The position numbers and the translations under genes are program-made. A stretch of DNA of 64,000 nt from Diphasiastrum complanatum (lineage: Eukaryota > Streptophyta > Lycopodiopsida > Lycopodiales > Lycopodiaceae): NCBI GenBank assembly GCA_029204225.1, contig CM055102.1:47152870-47216869 (forward strand), given 5' to 3'. Below the pieces are notes generated by a model. The model was not told the DNA's origin. It was given only the letters and a program-made list of their open reading frames with translations, and made no database searches. Position 1 is the stretch's first letter. Every line of letters starts with the position of its first letter. Below, piece by piece: positions 32,095 through 46,600 of the stretch.

Positions 32095-33230
32095 AATGCC
32101 AATAACAAGCAATCAGACATTGAACCTCAAAGTTTTTGGATGTATTTATTGCCTATGTGCAGATACCGAAGGAGATCAGAAAGAAGTTGGAATCCCATAG
32201 TACTAAATTCATTTTCATTGGTTATACTACTTCAAACAAAGTTTATAAGTTGTATGATCTCATGGAATCAAAGATATTCACCAACAGAGATGTTATCTTT
32301 ATCAAGGATTAGTTTATCAATCTCAAAGGCAAGGGCAAAGCTCAGATAGTTGAACTATCAAATACTCATGTTTTTTATACAACTATATTTATCGAAGGTT
32401 TAAATATGTCAATTTTAGATGAACAACTTATCAATAGTGAATTAGAAGAATATGTTGCAACTCAATGGCAACAAAACTATGGAAAGGATCACTAGTCTCT
32501 GTCACCTCCCAGAAGATCGTCAACAAGAGCTCGCACACCACCTAATAGGTATATTGACGAATTTGCTTGTTAAGTCATTTGAGAGCCGACTACTATAGAA
32601 GAAGCACTTAGTCAGTTAGAGTTTGATCTATGGAGAGAAGCTATGGATAAAAAGTTTTCATCTCTAATCAAAAAGTAGACTTGGACTATTGTCGAATTAC
32701 TTGCTAGCAAAAATGTAGTTGATTGCAAATGGGTATTCAAGATCGAATACAAAGCGGATGAAAGCATTGATTGAAGGAAAGCTCGACTTGTCGCAAGAGG
32801 ATTTTTTGAGATCTTGAACATCAACTATATTGAGACTTTCAATCCAATAGTCAAGTAGTCTTCAATCAGACCTCTTCTATCATATGTTGGTGCAACTTTG
32901 TATATAAACTCCACAAAGCACTTTATGGTCTGAAAAAATCTACTAGAGCTTGGTTCCAAAGGATCAACACATTCCTTATTGAACATGGTTATAACTCAAG
33001 CACTTCAGATCTGAATGTTTACTTCAAGTCAGTGGAGCATTTTTTTTATTATTATTATCTTGTATGTGGACAAGACACTACTTTCAACGATAGTGTCGAA
33101 CTGATAAAAGATGCGAAACAAATATTGTCCTATTTCTATATTTGTGGAAGACTAGCTTTTTGGTTTCTAGCTAATGAGATAAGTCAACTTTGGATAATGA
33201 GCATATTTGGCTCCTATTGGTGGATCTAGA
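32095..33230 (+). pseudogene. Heavily decayed copia pol (reverse transcriptase)
   Basis: Readable pieces in shifting frames include a region like HSTKFIFIGYTTSNKVYKL, a linker with STRARTPPNRYIDEF, then SQLEFDLWREAMDKKF, CKWVFKIEYKADESID, KARLVARGFFEI and a damaged YVDD region near 33060. Stops are frequent. Together with the 3' end at 33640-34690 this is one plus-strand copia relic. Confidence 0.75.
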
Positions 33231-33639
33231 TGACTAGGCACTCTTCACACATTTGAAGGCCTGCTGGACAGTACACAGCTCGTGGATGTACTTGATCTAT
33301 AAAGAGATCAACCATTTCAATAGAAAGTTGATGAGAGATTTACAATCTAGCAATTTGCTCATGATTCACACATTTGTCTTGTGATTTTATGCTTGAAATG
33401 CTATCAAAAGTTATAATACTTTGCTCTCTGGTGACAGTCCTTACAGTGGCTATTTTCCACACGTGTGAGGCCGCTCTTGATGATTATTGATGTTTACATT
33501 AGTTGATCTTGCTAAATAGTTGATGATCTATGTGTAGATCAAGATCTAGTCAATAGAATTTGTTACATCCATAGATTTGGCAATCAATACCTCTTGTAGA
33601 TTGATTTGTACAATCAATCATTGTCTTTTTTTTTTTTTT

Positions 33640-34690
33640 TGAAATTCAACAAATTTCATTCTAGGAGTAAGCACATTGAAATAAAATATGAGTATGTCAT
33701 AAACAAAGTTCTCAAAAAAGAGTTAAGCTTGGGGTACTGTCAAATGCAAGATATGATGACAAAATTTTCAGTAAGGCATTGATCTTGGATGCACACAAAA
33801 GATTTTGTGCAATGCTAAGTTTAAAGGTCAAGGCATTCATGGATTCCGATTAAGGGGAAGCGTTGGATTATTATCCTCATAAGCCAATCTTTAATCTATA
33901 TCCATTCATTTATTCAATTTTTGCATTTTTACTCGCGTTATCACACAATTTGCAGAAATACATAGGAATTTCCAATAGGTGGGTCGAATTGACAACGACA
34001 ACTATCGAGTGACTATTTAAGAGTCAAACAAATATTTGTTGAAGGTTAACACTTGTTATAAAGCTAATAACTTGCTCTAACCAATGTTAGCAAGTAATTA
34101 TTGAGTAATTTAATTGGATAAGTGACAACACAATATGGCTAATTGCCAATTGCGACGATCAAACATATGTATTTAACCGTCATTTGGATAAGTCCATGTG
34201 ACATTCCTAACTAGTATAAATAGATGATCATTTTCTCAAGTAAAGCTTGCTTTAAAAGTTCATAAAGTATCGTTGAAGCGCTATTAATTAGCGTAAGTGC
34301 ATCAAACGAAAATGATCAGAGATTCAGATTTAGTTTTGAGTACGTGGTTGCATCCGCTATTGTCTTGTGCTTGTTATTCATCTACTTTGTATATGCTATT
34401 TACTGAATCAATCATACAATTTTATTGCGTTCAATATTATGTTAGAATGAATGTATTCTTCTCCATTCTACTGTAATCTGATTACGTTTTCTTAACGTTT
34501 TGTCTGAGCTATTGAATACTTCCACATAGCAATATTATCTTTGTTTATATTTGTCTACTAAATCAATCTCATAGATTCTAGTGATTTTAAAGTTAGAATC
34601 AAGTAGAATCAAATGTGATAATGGTCGCGATAGTATTGTTCAAATTTGATAGGCATAGTCATACATTGAAAAAAGGACCATTCTACAACA
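33640..34690 (+). mobile_element. Copia 3' end: RNase H tail, polypurine tract and LTR
   Basis: 33660-33860 encodes the degenerate end of RNase H, near-identical in outline to 13675-13840. A purine tract, attaaggggaagc, leads to an LTR starting at about 33861 (GTTGGATTATTATCC), with a TATA-like agtataaataga near 34214. It ends around 34690 with ttctac. The same LTR family occurs at 13856-14490 and 62395-63358. Confidence 0.7.
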
Positions 34691-34699
34691 CACCTTCAA

Positions 34700-35570
34700 T
34701 CTAATTCTCTTGGTGGATCAAAGACATAGGGATTGATTCTACTCCCTCAATCTTGCATTCAATATAATTTGTTATGAATAAGCTTTTTAGACCCAACAAA
34801 AAGTAAGGGTTCAGAGAAATACTCTTTGTGACTTGTCATGTTGGAGCTTTCCCCACTCTTTATCCACCAAGTGAAGTTTGTTAATGGGAAGTTGGGCACC
34901 ATTAGAGACTGCTCCTCATTGTAAGAATGATACCCTTCTTGTTTGCTGAAGTTTGCTTGCTTTTCTTGTGCATCTTTCTTCTTGAAGCATTTAGATGCAA
35001 AGTGGCACTTCTTGCCACAAAAGTAGCACTAGAATCTTGAACTTTGTTCATGGAATGTGCCTTCCCCTTGCCTTGAGTGATGAGTGCCTTCTCTTTTTCT
35101 CCTTCTTTGATCATGAGTTGGCCCATCCCTGAAAGTTTGTGCTATTGCCTATTCTCCTCATCCACCTCCATGGATGAAAGAGATTGGACAAGGTTAAAGA
35201 AATCCTCATTAAGAACAACAACACTATTCGGGCAAGCTCCTTTGGTTTGATAGCATCTCCTATGCATGCAAGAGATTCCTTGGAATATTATTGGATTCAT
35301 AAATAGATTGAATGTGTCCCAAGCCTCCTTGGCGGAGGTACAAGAGGCTACCTCTCTTAGTAGCTCATTGTTTACATTCATCTTAATGCAATGTAGAGCA
35401 AGATTTGCCTTCTTCTTGTACCTTTCAATCTTGTTCACCTTGAGGCTCCTCCACCTCATCAAGGACAAAGTCATATAGTTCTTGGAGTATTAGCAATGAT
35501 TCCATTCGGACCTTCCCTGTAGAATAGTTAGATGGATTTAGCCTCTCATTAGATTCTATGAGAAATCATT
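34700..35570 (-). pseudogene. Decayed copia gag, relative of the element at the window start
   Basis: The minus strand shows LALHCIKMNVNNELLREVASC (compare VALHCIKMNVANELLREVGDC in the 30-1952 gag), CTSAKEAWDTF, and a lysine-rich segment with a damaged zinc-knuckle region near 35000. Frames are broken in several places and nothing of pol follows. Confidence 0.75.
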
Positions 35571-37350
35571 AAAATAGATCCTAACTTGAATTTATTGTAT
35601 GATTGAGGAAGAGTTATTTCTTGATTGAGGGAGAATTTTTTCTCTTACATGCTTTATCGACTCTCTTTAACCTCAAATTATATGATGAATTTCTAATGGC
35701 AATGATCTTTGTTGGATGGAAACAAGTCTATATGAATGTTAGATCTAAAATATAATGTCAATTGATAAAGTGCAGAACCATGGTCCATGTCATAGTTTGT
35801 TCAAATCGGTTGGCTCAAACAATCGTCGTTTTGAAATGATCCAAGTCCAACGGGCTGTTCAATCTGGATTTTTTCTTTTGAAACGGGAAAAAGAAAAATT
35901 CGAACCCTTTCAAAACGAAACTATTTGTTGCCTAAATGTAAGCGTGCCACTCAAGCTTCATGAACTTCACAAAGGCAACTCTAAGGTTAGGGCATAGAAA
36001 CATACATTTTGAACTAGAATAAGACGTATATTTTTTTTTAGGGTTTGAGAGAGAGAGAGAGAGAGAGAGAGAGTAGGGAATGAGATGAAACATAAATTAG
36101 TAGAAATCAGGGCACTATGTAGAAGTGATTATTAGATAATAGGTTAGATTAGTATTAGATACTAGAATCTAGATTAGTGTGTAATCGATTACTAATTAGT
36201 GTGCGATTAGTGTTGGGAGTTAGAGATTGGTGCTGGATTTAGGGTTTAGAGAGAGTCGAGATCATGTTGGAGATTTTACATGACTTAATGTATGTACTAT
36301 ATATAGTATGGATCATGAAAATAGGTGGGACTTGGGAATTAGGTATGAATCATGAAAATAGTGGGGGTTTTGGAGTTGGATTCAAGATTGATCGCTGAGT
36401 GATTATATAATGTACATTGTAATATAAACACACAAAAAGAAGTTTTTGCTATGATAGAAGGCTAGAAAAAAATAGGTTTTTTGAAACTGTCCATGAAACA
36501 TTGGTCCATATAACCGTCCATTTAATGTCTTAACTTCTAGAACTTAATTGAACTTTCACTATATATTCATCAGGCTAATATCTCTTGATGTCATGTACTC
36601 ATGAGGGAAACTTCCTCAGGTTGATATAACCATCAAACAACAATTCAAAAATTACTTGTTGGTTTCCTGTTGTAAACCATATCGGAGTTTTACTGAGATG
36701 AACAAAGAAGCACATGATACTGGGACAGATATAAGTTATATAACTAACTCTGAAGCATGCAGAAATTATTCTAATGATCACACAACTGAAGTTTGAAAGA
36801 CATGTGCAGTGTTGGAGTGAATGACCTTGTTTAACTTATGATTTTCCATAACTCTCCAGAAGACAGCAAGTCGGATCAGTGGACTTGCAAATTGATTACA
36901 TTTTACTAGGAATGCAGCAGCCTCAAAATTTTGACGAGAGGAGAAATATAACTTCATAATATTTTCTCTTCATTCTGAAGAAATCCATCAATCAATTAGC
37001 AGAAATGTTTGAACATTCAGTCCAACAAGGAAATCAAAAGATGGCAAATTCGAGGTACATTGCAATCAAAGCAAGTACTCTCTTTCCAGCCGATGCTCAA
37101 TAATAGCATAAGTATGTGTTGACAGACATGGGCTCTATATCCCAAAACCCACATGTATGAACATGGGTGTGCAAGCCCACCAACAAAAGGAGGCTACACC
37201 AGACCACACACAGGCCGATGCTCTTCACTCACCAGACGAGGAACACAATGACATATTAATTATACTATACATGACCAAAGGGTTGGAATGCTGTCTTCAT
37301 AGGCTTCCTAATAGAAAAATTAATGCTTATTGGGGAGGGGGGGGGGGGGG

Positions 37351-37406
<56 letters not shown>

Positions 37407-37650
37407 ACTGTCAACATTACAGATGCTCCTCCAAATCATGCGTCAGTGAGTCATCCCCCTTGAGACATGATCTTTTTCTAGTGCAACCGTGCACAGCAAG
37501 GGGGCCTCGCCTACTATGATACAGTGACAAGCAGGGAACTAGACTGCTATCATGCAATCAATGAATATGTGGAAAATCATCCACCAGTAAAATACACTTT
37601 AACTGTGAGAAGAAAATTATAAAAGGGGGTGGGTTTAAAAAATGTGCCCC
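35571..37650. other. No gene seen; region downstream of the Cdh1-type gene
   Basis: The region holds short GA repeats (36047-36073; a G run then GA repeat at 37332-37402) and AT-rich sequence. The frame at 37157-37405 is produced by the repeat. The 3' UTR of the minus-strand gene should lie in 37000-37659, but no poly(A) signal stands out. Confidence 0.5.
37332..37402. repeat. Poly-G run followed by (GA)n microsatellite
   Basis: About 21 bases of almost pure G are followed by roughly 24 GA units. Confidence 0.9.
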
Positions 37651-37659
37651 TGAGTATGT

Positions 37660-40600
37660 TTAGCGTATATGAGTCCTGCCTAGCGACCAGATTCCTGTAT
37701 CACGTACAGCATTCTGAAATTCGCACAGCAAAACAAATATAAAGGGGCATACAATATCCATACTGATGCAAGAAAGTGTATAAAAATACTTCAACCATAT
37801 TGATAGCATTAATAAAAATGCTAGGGGGAAACCATGTAGGTTACTGTACCTGAGATTTTGGTGAAGGAAAGACATTCCAGAATCTTAGTGTCTCATCTCC
37901 TGCTCCAGTAACAATGGTCTACATGCATCACAAAATTAGCCATATCAGACATTAGAATCTAGACTATTTCCATAAATGCTGATACTAGCAACTAAATTTG
38001 ATGAATTCTTCAGGGAACATCAAAATAATCCAGCTGCCAAAAAGTTGTATGACAGATGTGTTCTAGGTTTCTGGTTTAGCTTCAACAGCAGAAAACTAAA
38101 ACGGGGCATGAGCCTTGCCTGCCCATCCGGGGACATGGCAAGATACAAGACTCTGTATGAATGTCCGGTCAGCGTTGCAAGCTGTGAAAAAAAGGAGAAA
38201 AAGGTTTTAGCCAGAATTTGACGATAGATTTGAGTCACATGAGAACTTCCAGCAACTGCATTTAGAGCAATGTTAAAGAGCTTTATTCAAACTTCTGACT
38301 GCATGGCTAAACTCAAGGTATTGCTAGAAATCATAAGTCCTTGATGCACCAGAGAAGTAACTTGCCTTTGCCATTGCCGGATATCGCCAAACAATTACTT
38401 GATTTTGAGAGTAACCATGTGTGCTGACAAGCTCGTTCACATTCTTAGACCAAACCAGACTGCAAACCTGCGTTTGAACTAAATTTCTGAGAAATTTTCA
38501 TCCTTACGGTAATGCAAAGAGAAACTCGACAATGATCAATCTAACAAGGGACTTGAAAAGAGAATGACCTGGCTACCAGTGTCAACACAATTCAGATGAG
38601 AATTCGTTGACGTATTCCAAAATCGGATGCATCGGTCAGCTGTTCCACCACCAGATGCAAGAAGCCCATGCTGATGGGGTGACCAAGCAATAGCTTTGAC
38701 TGCTGCTGTATGTTCACTAAATTTTGAGAGAGGTTGAGTAGAAAATTGGTTCCACACAAGTAGCTGAAACAATGACAGACAAATACAATGTCAAGTGATG
38801 GAAAACAATGACAGACAAATACAATGTCAAGTGATGGAAAAGTATTGTGTGTCCAGTGTCCAGTAACACAATCAAGTGTCCTTTTCATGTTTTGTGTCCA
38901 GTGTCCACTAACACAATCAAGTTTTCCAAGAAGCTACATTATCAGAAAGTCCATACCTGATTGTCGTTACCCCCGGATGCAAGCTCTCGGTCATCATAAG
39001 ACCATTTCAGGCCACAAACCTGTTTGATACAGCAGTTAGACACCCATCTGAAAGGCGTCATCTTGATCAATATTGGCATCACATTTACACTGAACAAGAC
39101 ATTGTCGTTAAGCTTACTTCAGACTTGTGGCCGACAAGCTTGCTGACGAAATCCTCTTGCACACGTATATCTCTCTGCAAAATCTTACGATCTCGACTGC
39201 CAGATGACAGCATTTGGGAATTCCAAGCTAATGTTCCCACTCTTGTGCGATGACCACCCATTAACCGGACTCTCTTGCATCGAGTGACATCCCATATCTG
39301 CAAATGAGCTCAAAATGATTGGCTTTAATGGCAACATTTCATTGATTGAAAAGGTTGTAAACTTGTATGTGTTAAAACTGATATTAGTCAGTTACTACAG
39401 ATTATAGAATCGCGGTGGCAGATGCAATTTTTCTTTATAAAACCTAGAAAGGGACCCTACTTTACTGTATAGAACTTAGCCAGTCTACGTGAGTGGCACT
39501 AGGAATCGGAGGGACTCTAATGTATTACTCTCATTGTATGCAAGCCAGATGGTATATTAATGCTCTGTGACCAAACTTAGGTTTTGAACAAATCGATTTG
39601 GAATAGTAACAGTGTAGCAAACAAAGAATGACAATCATGAATTTACTAATGCAATATGAACACTTTGTTGAATCACGAAGCAATGTGACTTGAATAGGAC
39701 ATCCTTGTTAGAGAAGAAAATCAAATTAGGCTACATTGGAATAAGGCTATACCGTGTCATCATCGCCATTGTCGATTGTTAGTTAGCATTTGAAGAACGT
39801 TCAACAGTACAACCAGAAAGGCTGCAATTCATATGACATAGAGGGGACTGTGCTTTGGACAAACTAGGAAGAGATAAATGATCTGTGATGACAAGAATCG
39901 TGGAGCTCGTTCGAACATAATAGATCATCTGTTTATTTTATATGCAAGGATAGTGTAGTTCCAACATACTTTTAACCAGGCACAACCCTTGGGAAAACTC
40001 TAAAACAAGAATCAGTATGAAAGGAAAAGTGAAAGAGACGAGGAAAATAAGGGTATTGCAAATCGTCATAAAAAGGAGATAACTTCATAATGTTAGACTA
40101 TGAGAGAACTATTGAAAAGAATAAATTGAGTTATTGGGGCGCACCAGCACAAATTGGTCTTTATGCACATCAATATGAGGCTTGAATGGCACCTCCGGTT
40201 TTTCCTTCTAATTCACAGATAAAATAGGCAGACTCTACTGTAGATAAGAATTGCAAACTAAGCCCAACCTAGAGCTTTACCATTTCTGGGAATAGTAAAA
40301 CTCCTCACTTATTGATATGACAACAAATACACATCACAGATCCTGGAGGATGGAAAGAGAAGAGTGCAAACATATTGAAAAGTACATTGAATACTACCTG
40401 CTACATGCTATTTTTAGGCAAATCGAGTAGTCTAGCAACAAGGATCAAAGCCTATTTATGCTTGCTAGAGGACCTGCAAGCTGCTTTGGATGCATTGCTG
40501 TGAAGAGACCCAATCACATACATCCAAATGGCATAAGAGGATACGGGGACCCAAGTGCTTGAAGCATAGGGTGATGTGTAACGTCTCCAATTCACCTATT

Positions 40601-43600
40601 TTGATGAGGTTTGAAATTCAAACTATAATCGACCATTCAAATTGTGTAAAAATTTAGGGCAAAATGAAATTTTACCGTTTTTTTTTGTCAAATAGGGTTC
40701 TAGAACGAGCGTTCCGGAACTCAGCTTCCGGAACGTCGGAATGTCTAACATGGTAGAGAGATACAATAAAAGAAAATCTCTATAAGCTTTGACACTTAAG
40801 GTAGATAATTCAGACAAAGGAAGATGGAATTTTTTTAACATCCCTAAATGTTGTTTTTTCCCATCCCAACACATAGTTTTAAGAAAAATCCCAAAAAACC
40901 AACAAAAAAATTGCAACATTCCAATTTGGAACGCTCCCAGAGTCTGGAACCGTTCTGGAACTCTCATCCCGGAATGCAACGTTTCGAAACTCAGGCAGCA
41001 TCTATGGTGAATAGATTCTGAATCTTAAAATAGGTTGACCCTGAGCCAATCTAGAGCTTTACCCCACCTTGGAAGTTGTAGAACTCCTCACTTGTCAATA
41101 TAGCAACACACACATCATAGATCCTAGAGCATGGAAGGAGAAGAGTGCAAATATACCGAAGAGTATATTGAACAGTCATTGAAGTCCATCATCAAATCCA
41201 TTGAAGATAATGATCTTGATATGGAAATAAGTATCTAACTATCCAATCTAATGTTATGCTGAATTGTCCCCTATTAGAGCTACTTGCTACATGCTGTGAG
41301 TAGAGTCGTCAAGCATTGATCTAGCAATGAGGCATCATAGCCTATTTCTGCTTGATAGAGGATCCGCAAGCTGGGAGGATGCACTGCTATCAAGAGTGAA
41401 TAATACATATGCAAATGGCATAACAAATATGGGAACCCAAATGTGCTTGAAGAATAAGGGAATGTCCAACATTTCCAATTCACCTGTTTGATGAGGTTTA
41501 AAGTATGATTTTGATTTAAACTACAATCGGCCAATTCAAGTTGTGAAAAAGTTTAGGGCAAAATAAAATTATAGCTTTTTCTTAACAAAATTCCAATTTG
41601 ATGCAAGCAAAACCTTTGCTGAATCAACGTGCAAATCTCATCCATATGTATTATTCTAGTGTACGAGCACAATTTAGGGTATAGGACCTAAAATATAAGC
41701 AAGAGGAAGGAAAAAGTTATATGTAAAACATTCAAAAAATTGCAAAAAATCAATTGATAGCCCTGCATTTTTTTTGTCGATTGGAAAGAATCTGGTCTAT
41801 CAACTCATATCAAACAAATCGGCCCGAGTTGAACCACTAATTCGATTGGGCCAAGTAAACATTGATAAATGTCAAGTAATAACCTAGAGCGTAGATCCCA
41901 ACAATGTAAGACTAACAACCCATATTGCTCCCTTCTTAAAAAGATAATCTCCTTGATGTCCCTATTAAAACAATGCTAATGTCAAAAAGTAGAACTACAT
42001 TTCTCTCATAGAATTGATGGCCAAATTTCTAACTGTTGAGGCTACAATTTAACCATCTAGTGCCCACTAAAATGGAAAATTGATCCCCTATAGAATATGC
42101 CACCCACTTCCCCCCCACAAAATTGATAAGAAGTTAACAACAAAATAGTACAAACACATCACAAATCATAGGGAAAAGAGAGAAGAGTGCAAACATATTC
42201 AAGATTCACAAAAGTACATGGAATCAATGGGGAATAATGATCTTCCGGAAGTATCGAATAATCTAACTGTCCTGAAATAATGCTATGCCAAGTTGTCCCT
42301 ACCTAAGCTACTAGCTACAAGCTATCCCTAGAGATGGTAAAAACTCATCCATCTAGCCACGAGGCATAAATGACTATTTATGGTTGCTCAAGGGCCCACA
42401 ACTTGTGGCTAGGTCTACACCCAAGGTACAAAAGGTATACTACCAAAAATGTGCTCAAATGTAAGGTCATGCCACCAAATAGAGGCCCAAGTGCCTCAAG
42501 CATAAGAAATGTCAACTAGTAAGTAGAGGCCAAGAGCCTAATTCACTACGTATCGATAGCCCAGACCTTCCTTTACTAGCAAACATTGAAATAGTAACTT
42601 AATGGAAAAGCAACAACTTTCATCAAATTAAAACATAAGCATACATGGTAGGAAGACCAACTAGCTAGCAAGAACCAAATATCAAAATCAAAAGACATGC
42701 AATGCAAGGAAAAAACTATAACAACCATAAGCAAGTAGAAAAAAAAGGGCCCACAACTTCCGTTTTTACTAGCAAACATTGAGTTACTCTCAACATGACT
42801 AGTATTTATCTCATTCACAAGCTAGTGGTTTTTTTGGGACAAGTAATGTTCTTTATGCATTTAACATAATTGCTTCATCTTTTATCGTATTGTTCTGCTC
42901 CATGTGATGCTACATTTGTGATTTGTGATTGAGTTCATAAAAACCAACAATTGGATATAACGTTTAATAGCTTATCAATAGGGTGCAAATACGAAGTAGA
43001 GGCATTCATTAAGTAGCAAATGATCTACATTATTCTTGAGTTCTTTGTAGAAGATTGACTGCTTCAACTTGTAGGGTGTCAACATACAAAATGTTGCGTC
43101 ATGTATTTTGTGTGTAAGCCCTTATTTTTTAATGCAAACTAACTAGAAGATACATGCTAGAGCATGTTGAATTGGTAAATGAAGCTCTCACCAACCAACA
43201 TTTATACCATTTGTGTCCCAACTATTTCTTATATACATAGTAAACATTAAAGTACAAAAAAGAGGTCCCATCCAATAGATAATCAGATTTAAATTTAGCA
43301 ACAACTGAAGCTCAATGAAGCTCTTTTGAGTGTAACGAATTCTTACTTGCACATCACCAACATTAGTCCCAATTGCCAAGTAAGTTCCACGTTGACTCCA
43401 ACCAACAGAACAAACACCATCACCTGGCCCTAAGTCACATAATTTTGTCACCTATGACATAAAAAACATAATCATGTTAACTACAACAAGTAAGGATGGG
43501 GAATATAAGCATGTATGCTTGTATTGAATACTAGTACTTTCTTGAATGTACCAAAGACTCAACATTGAACAATTCGATTTTTGAGAATCATCACATCATA

Positions 43601-46600
43601 GAAAAAATATTTGGAGATTTTGCTTTTCACACAAATCACTGTTGAGACCATGATTGGAATACACAAGTATTTGGATCAAAGTTTTGAATCTCTCAATCAA
43701 TGTAGAACACTACCCCCCATGATTGTAAGTTTGTTTCTATTCAACACTAGTAGACATAAAAACTTAGAAATAAATCAAGCAATGGCAACTAGACAATCCT
43801 TAGGTAGACACATGAGAATAATTTTTTATTACAACTTGAATCTAAAAATAGTGGTGAAATTTACATGAATGCAAACATTTCTGCCCCACAAACAATGTGA
43901 GCTGAATTCATTCTTGGATATGACAATTTCATCTACCTTACGTTGATACAATCCCACAATCCAAGAAGGGTATATTCCAAACATAGAAATGCAACAATTG
44001 GTCCTACCATCTTGACCATTCCAAATTGATCAAATAACAAGTATAGCAATATAATATACAAATCTAAATAAAACCTTGTAGTTGTAAGTAGATGCATAGA
44101 TGCAACATAGTGAATTTATACCCATTTTCTAAAGAGAAAGAATGAGGAACATGAAATAAATAAATAAAATACACCATTAAGGAAGGCCTATATCAATCGA
44201 AGGGACTTCTACATTAGTAGGCCTATTGTACTGCTTAGGTATTGGGCTTTGAGTCTAGAAGGTTGGGGGACCTTAGTTCTAATTCAATATTGTCCTAGGA
44301 GGTTCCTTTCAAGTCCTCCAAAATAGTATAGCTGGAGTAGTGGCTATTGACACATTAGCTTATGTTTTGGATTACTCTAAAGATCTTTGTAGAAAGTTCA
44401 TTGATTTTCCTTGTAAGGGATCAACTATTGATTGTGTTTGATGTTCATATTGTATTCTTACTCGGAGGATGCTATATTTTTCATCTTCTAAGTCTATTTG
44501 TTTGTAGGTGATGCCATATTCACATGTCTTGTTCATAACCTGATAGTCAAAGCACTTTTCGAGGCATGTAGAAGCTACATTTTATGCAATTGATGTATAC
44601 TTTGGGGTGGAATTTTCAATGCCCCAATTTTTTTAAGCCATATTTGTGCATTGATTCAAATTATTTCCATATCCTTCTCTATAGTGATCTGAAGGAATTT
44701 GAATCTAACAATTGCATTGGATTCTTGACATCAAATAGCTCAAAGAGATATCATTTTTCTCTAGTTTGGAGACTTTGTCCAAACTCATCTTTTTCATGCT
44801 TTTTGACAACAAAAATAAAAAGAACTACATTTTTGATAGCATAGGATCAAGGTGCACCTATAAAGATAATCGACACATTGATCAAAGTTTTGTTCAAACT
44901 CTTAAATTTTTTAAGATCCACGAATGACCCATTTCAAACACACTTCTTGGGGAGAAAACAAGTTGTCGAGAGAGGAATACGAGCCCAAATGGGTAGTATG
45001 AGCACTCTATGTGAAGGCCATGATGAGTGGAAGGTGACTGTTCCAAATAGAAGAGGGCAACAGTGACTATGTGAAGATTTGCAAGCAAAGCAACTTCTTG
45101 AAACTTTTTTTCACCCTTTTTTTCCTTGCTTTGTTTGGAGGCTATGATGCATCATTTTGAGTGATTCATGTTGCTAAGATTGGTCGTAGGGTTGCTAGGG
45201 AGAGAGTGATTGCATGTTCCCAAGCTTCTTTATGCATACGTGGTCACTATGAGCATTCATGTGGTTAGTGTGCATGAGGCATTTTGCATTTTTTTTTTCT
45301 AGGTGTAAGGGTTAGGGTTTAGTGATTTAGGGTAGGTCTTAGGTGTCCATTGGCATTACAGTTTAGGTCTTAGGCGGCTCTAGGCTTGTTTTAGCTCCCT
45401 TTTGCCACTTATCCACTTTCCATTGAGTTTTTCACCTTTTTTATAGCGTCTTGAGAGTTTATATAGCTATGCTTGTGGCGGGACGAGGCGTCTAGGCAAA
45501 GGTGGATCTCTTGGAGGGAGACGCCGTAGTTTTTACGGGTTCAGGTGTACGCAGATGGCATGATTGTTTTGTGATGCTACTTTTTGCAACATGGCGATGA
45601 GGATTAGAGCACACTTTCTTGGTTTGATCAGGCAAGATGGGCGGACCATGGGCATTTCCCCATGTGTGTCAATTCCTGCACCTAAGCGAGAGTGCCTATT
45701 GAGCACATATGGAGGAGTAACATCGGGTGGATTAGTGGCACTATTACAGATTGGTCCATCAGTAGCAGGGCCATCGTGGAACAGACTTCATCAATAGAGT
45801 TAGAGGCCCATCACGACCACCATCAGCAGTAGCAGCAGGGGCCAGCATCTACAGGAGAGGCTTTTCCATCAAGAAAGTCAGTTGGGGGAGGGCCTAGTAA
45901 GGGTAGTGACCATGTTGGGGAGAGACCATAGGGTGGAGCACACACACGGCCTAGAGTCAGGCCATGACAGATGCACCTACATAGGACAATGCGAGTAGTT
46001 ATCGACAGACCACAATGCCTACAGAGCTGCAATGGACACACTTGAGGCAGCCACTAGACTTACATGCCAATTTTTCAACAATGGATACCTTGAATTTGCC
46101 TTGGCCGACACCACCATCTTCCGTCACATGATGAGGGAGGTTGCAGGTTGTGATGTCACTTGAAGAACCCCCACATGCAAGGCTCTTTGTACTCATCATT
46201 TGAGAGAGGAGCATGCATACATCACGAGAGAGCTCAGCCCCATACGACATGCTTGGGCCACATATGGTTGCTCTATACTATTGGATGGGTGGACTGATAT
46301 TAGGAGTAGGCCTACTATCGACATCTTGGTTTCATGTCCGTTGGGCACTGTATTTCTCAGGAGTGTGGATGCTTCCCGTCATGGCGTTGTTGAGTCGAGA
46401 AAAATTATCTATGAGCATATACGTGCAACATTCATCGAGGTTGGGGCACAACATGTGTAGGTGGTCATTGACAATGCTAGCAATTGTGGATGAGCTTTTG
46501 GAGAGCAATATTTTTTCCACCCGTTTCATACGTTGTTTCAAAACACGTTTGAAACGAGAGGTCCAGAATTGAAACGGGAAACTTTTTTAGGGTTTAAAAA

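Noticed and set aside
37157-37405. An 82-residue frame ending in an ERERER run
   Set aside because: Its length comes from the GA microsatellite at 37354-37402. The same holds for the frame over the CT repeat at 57212-57273.
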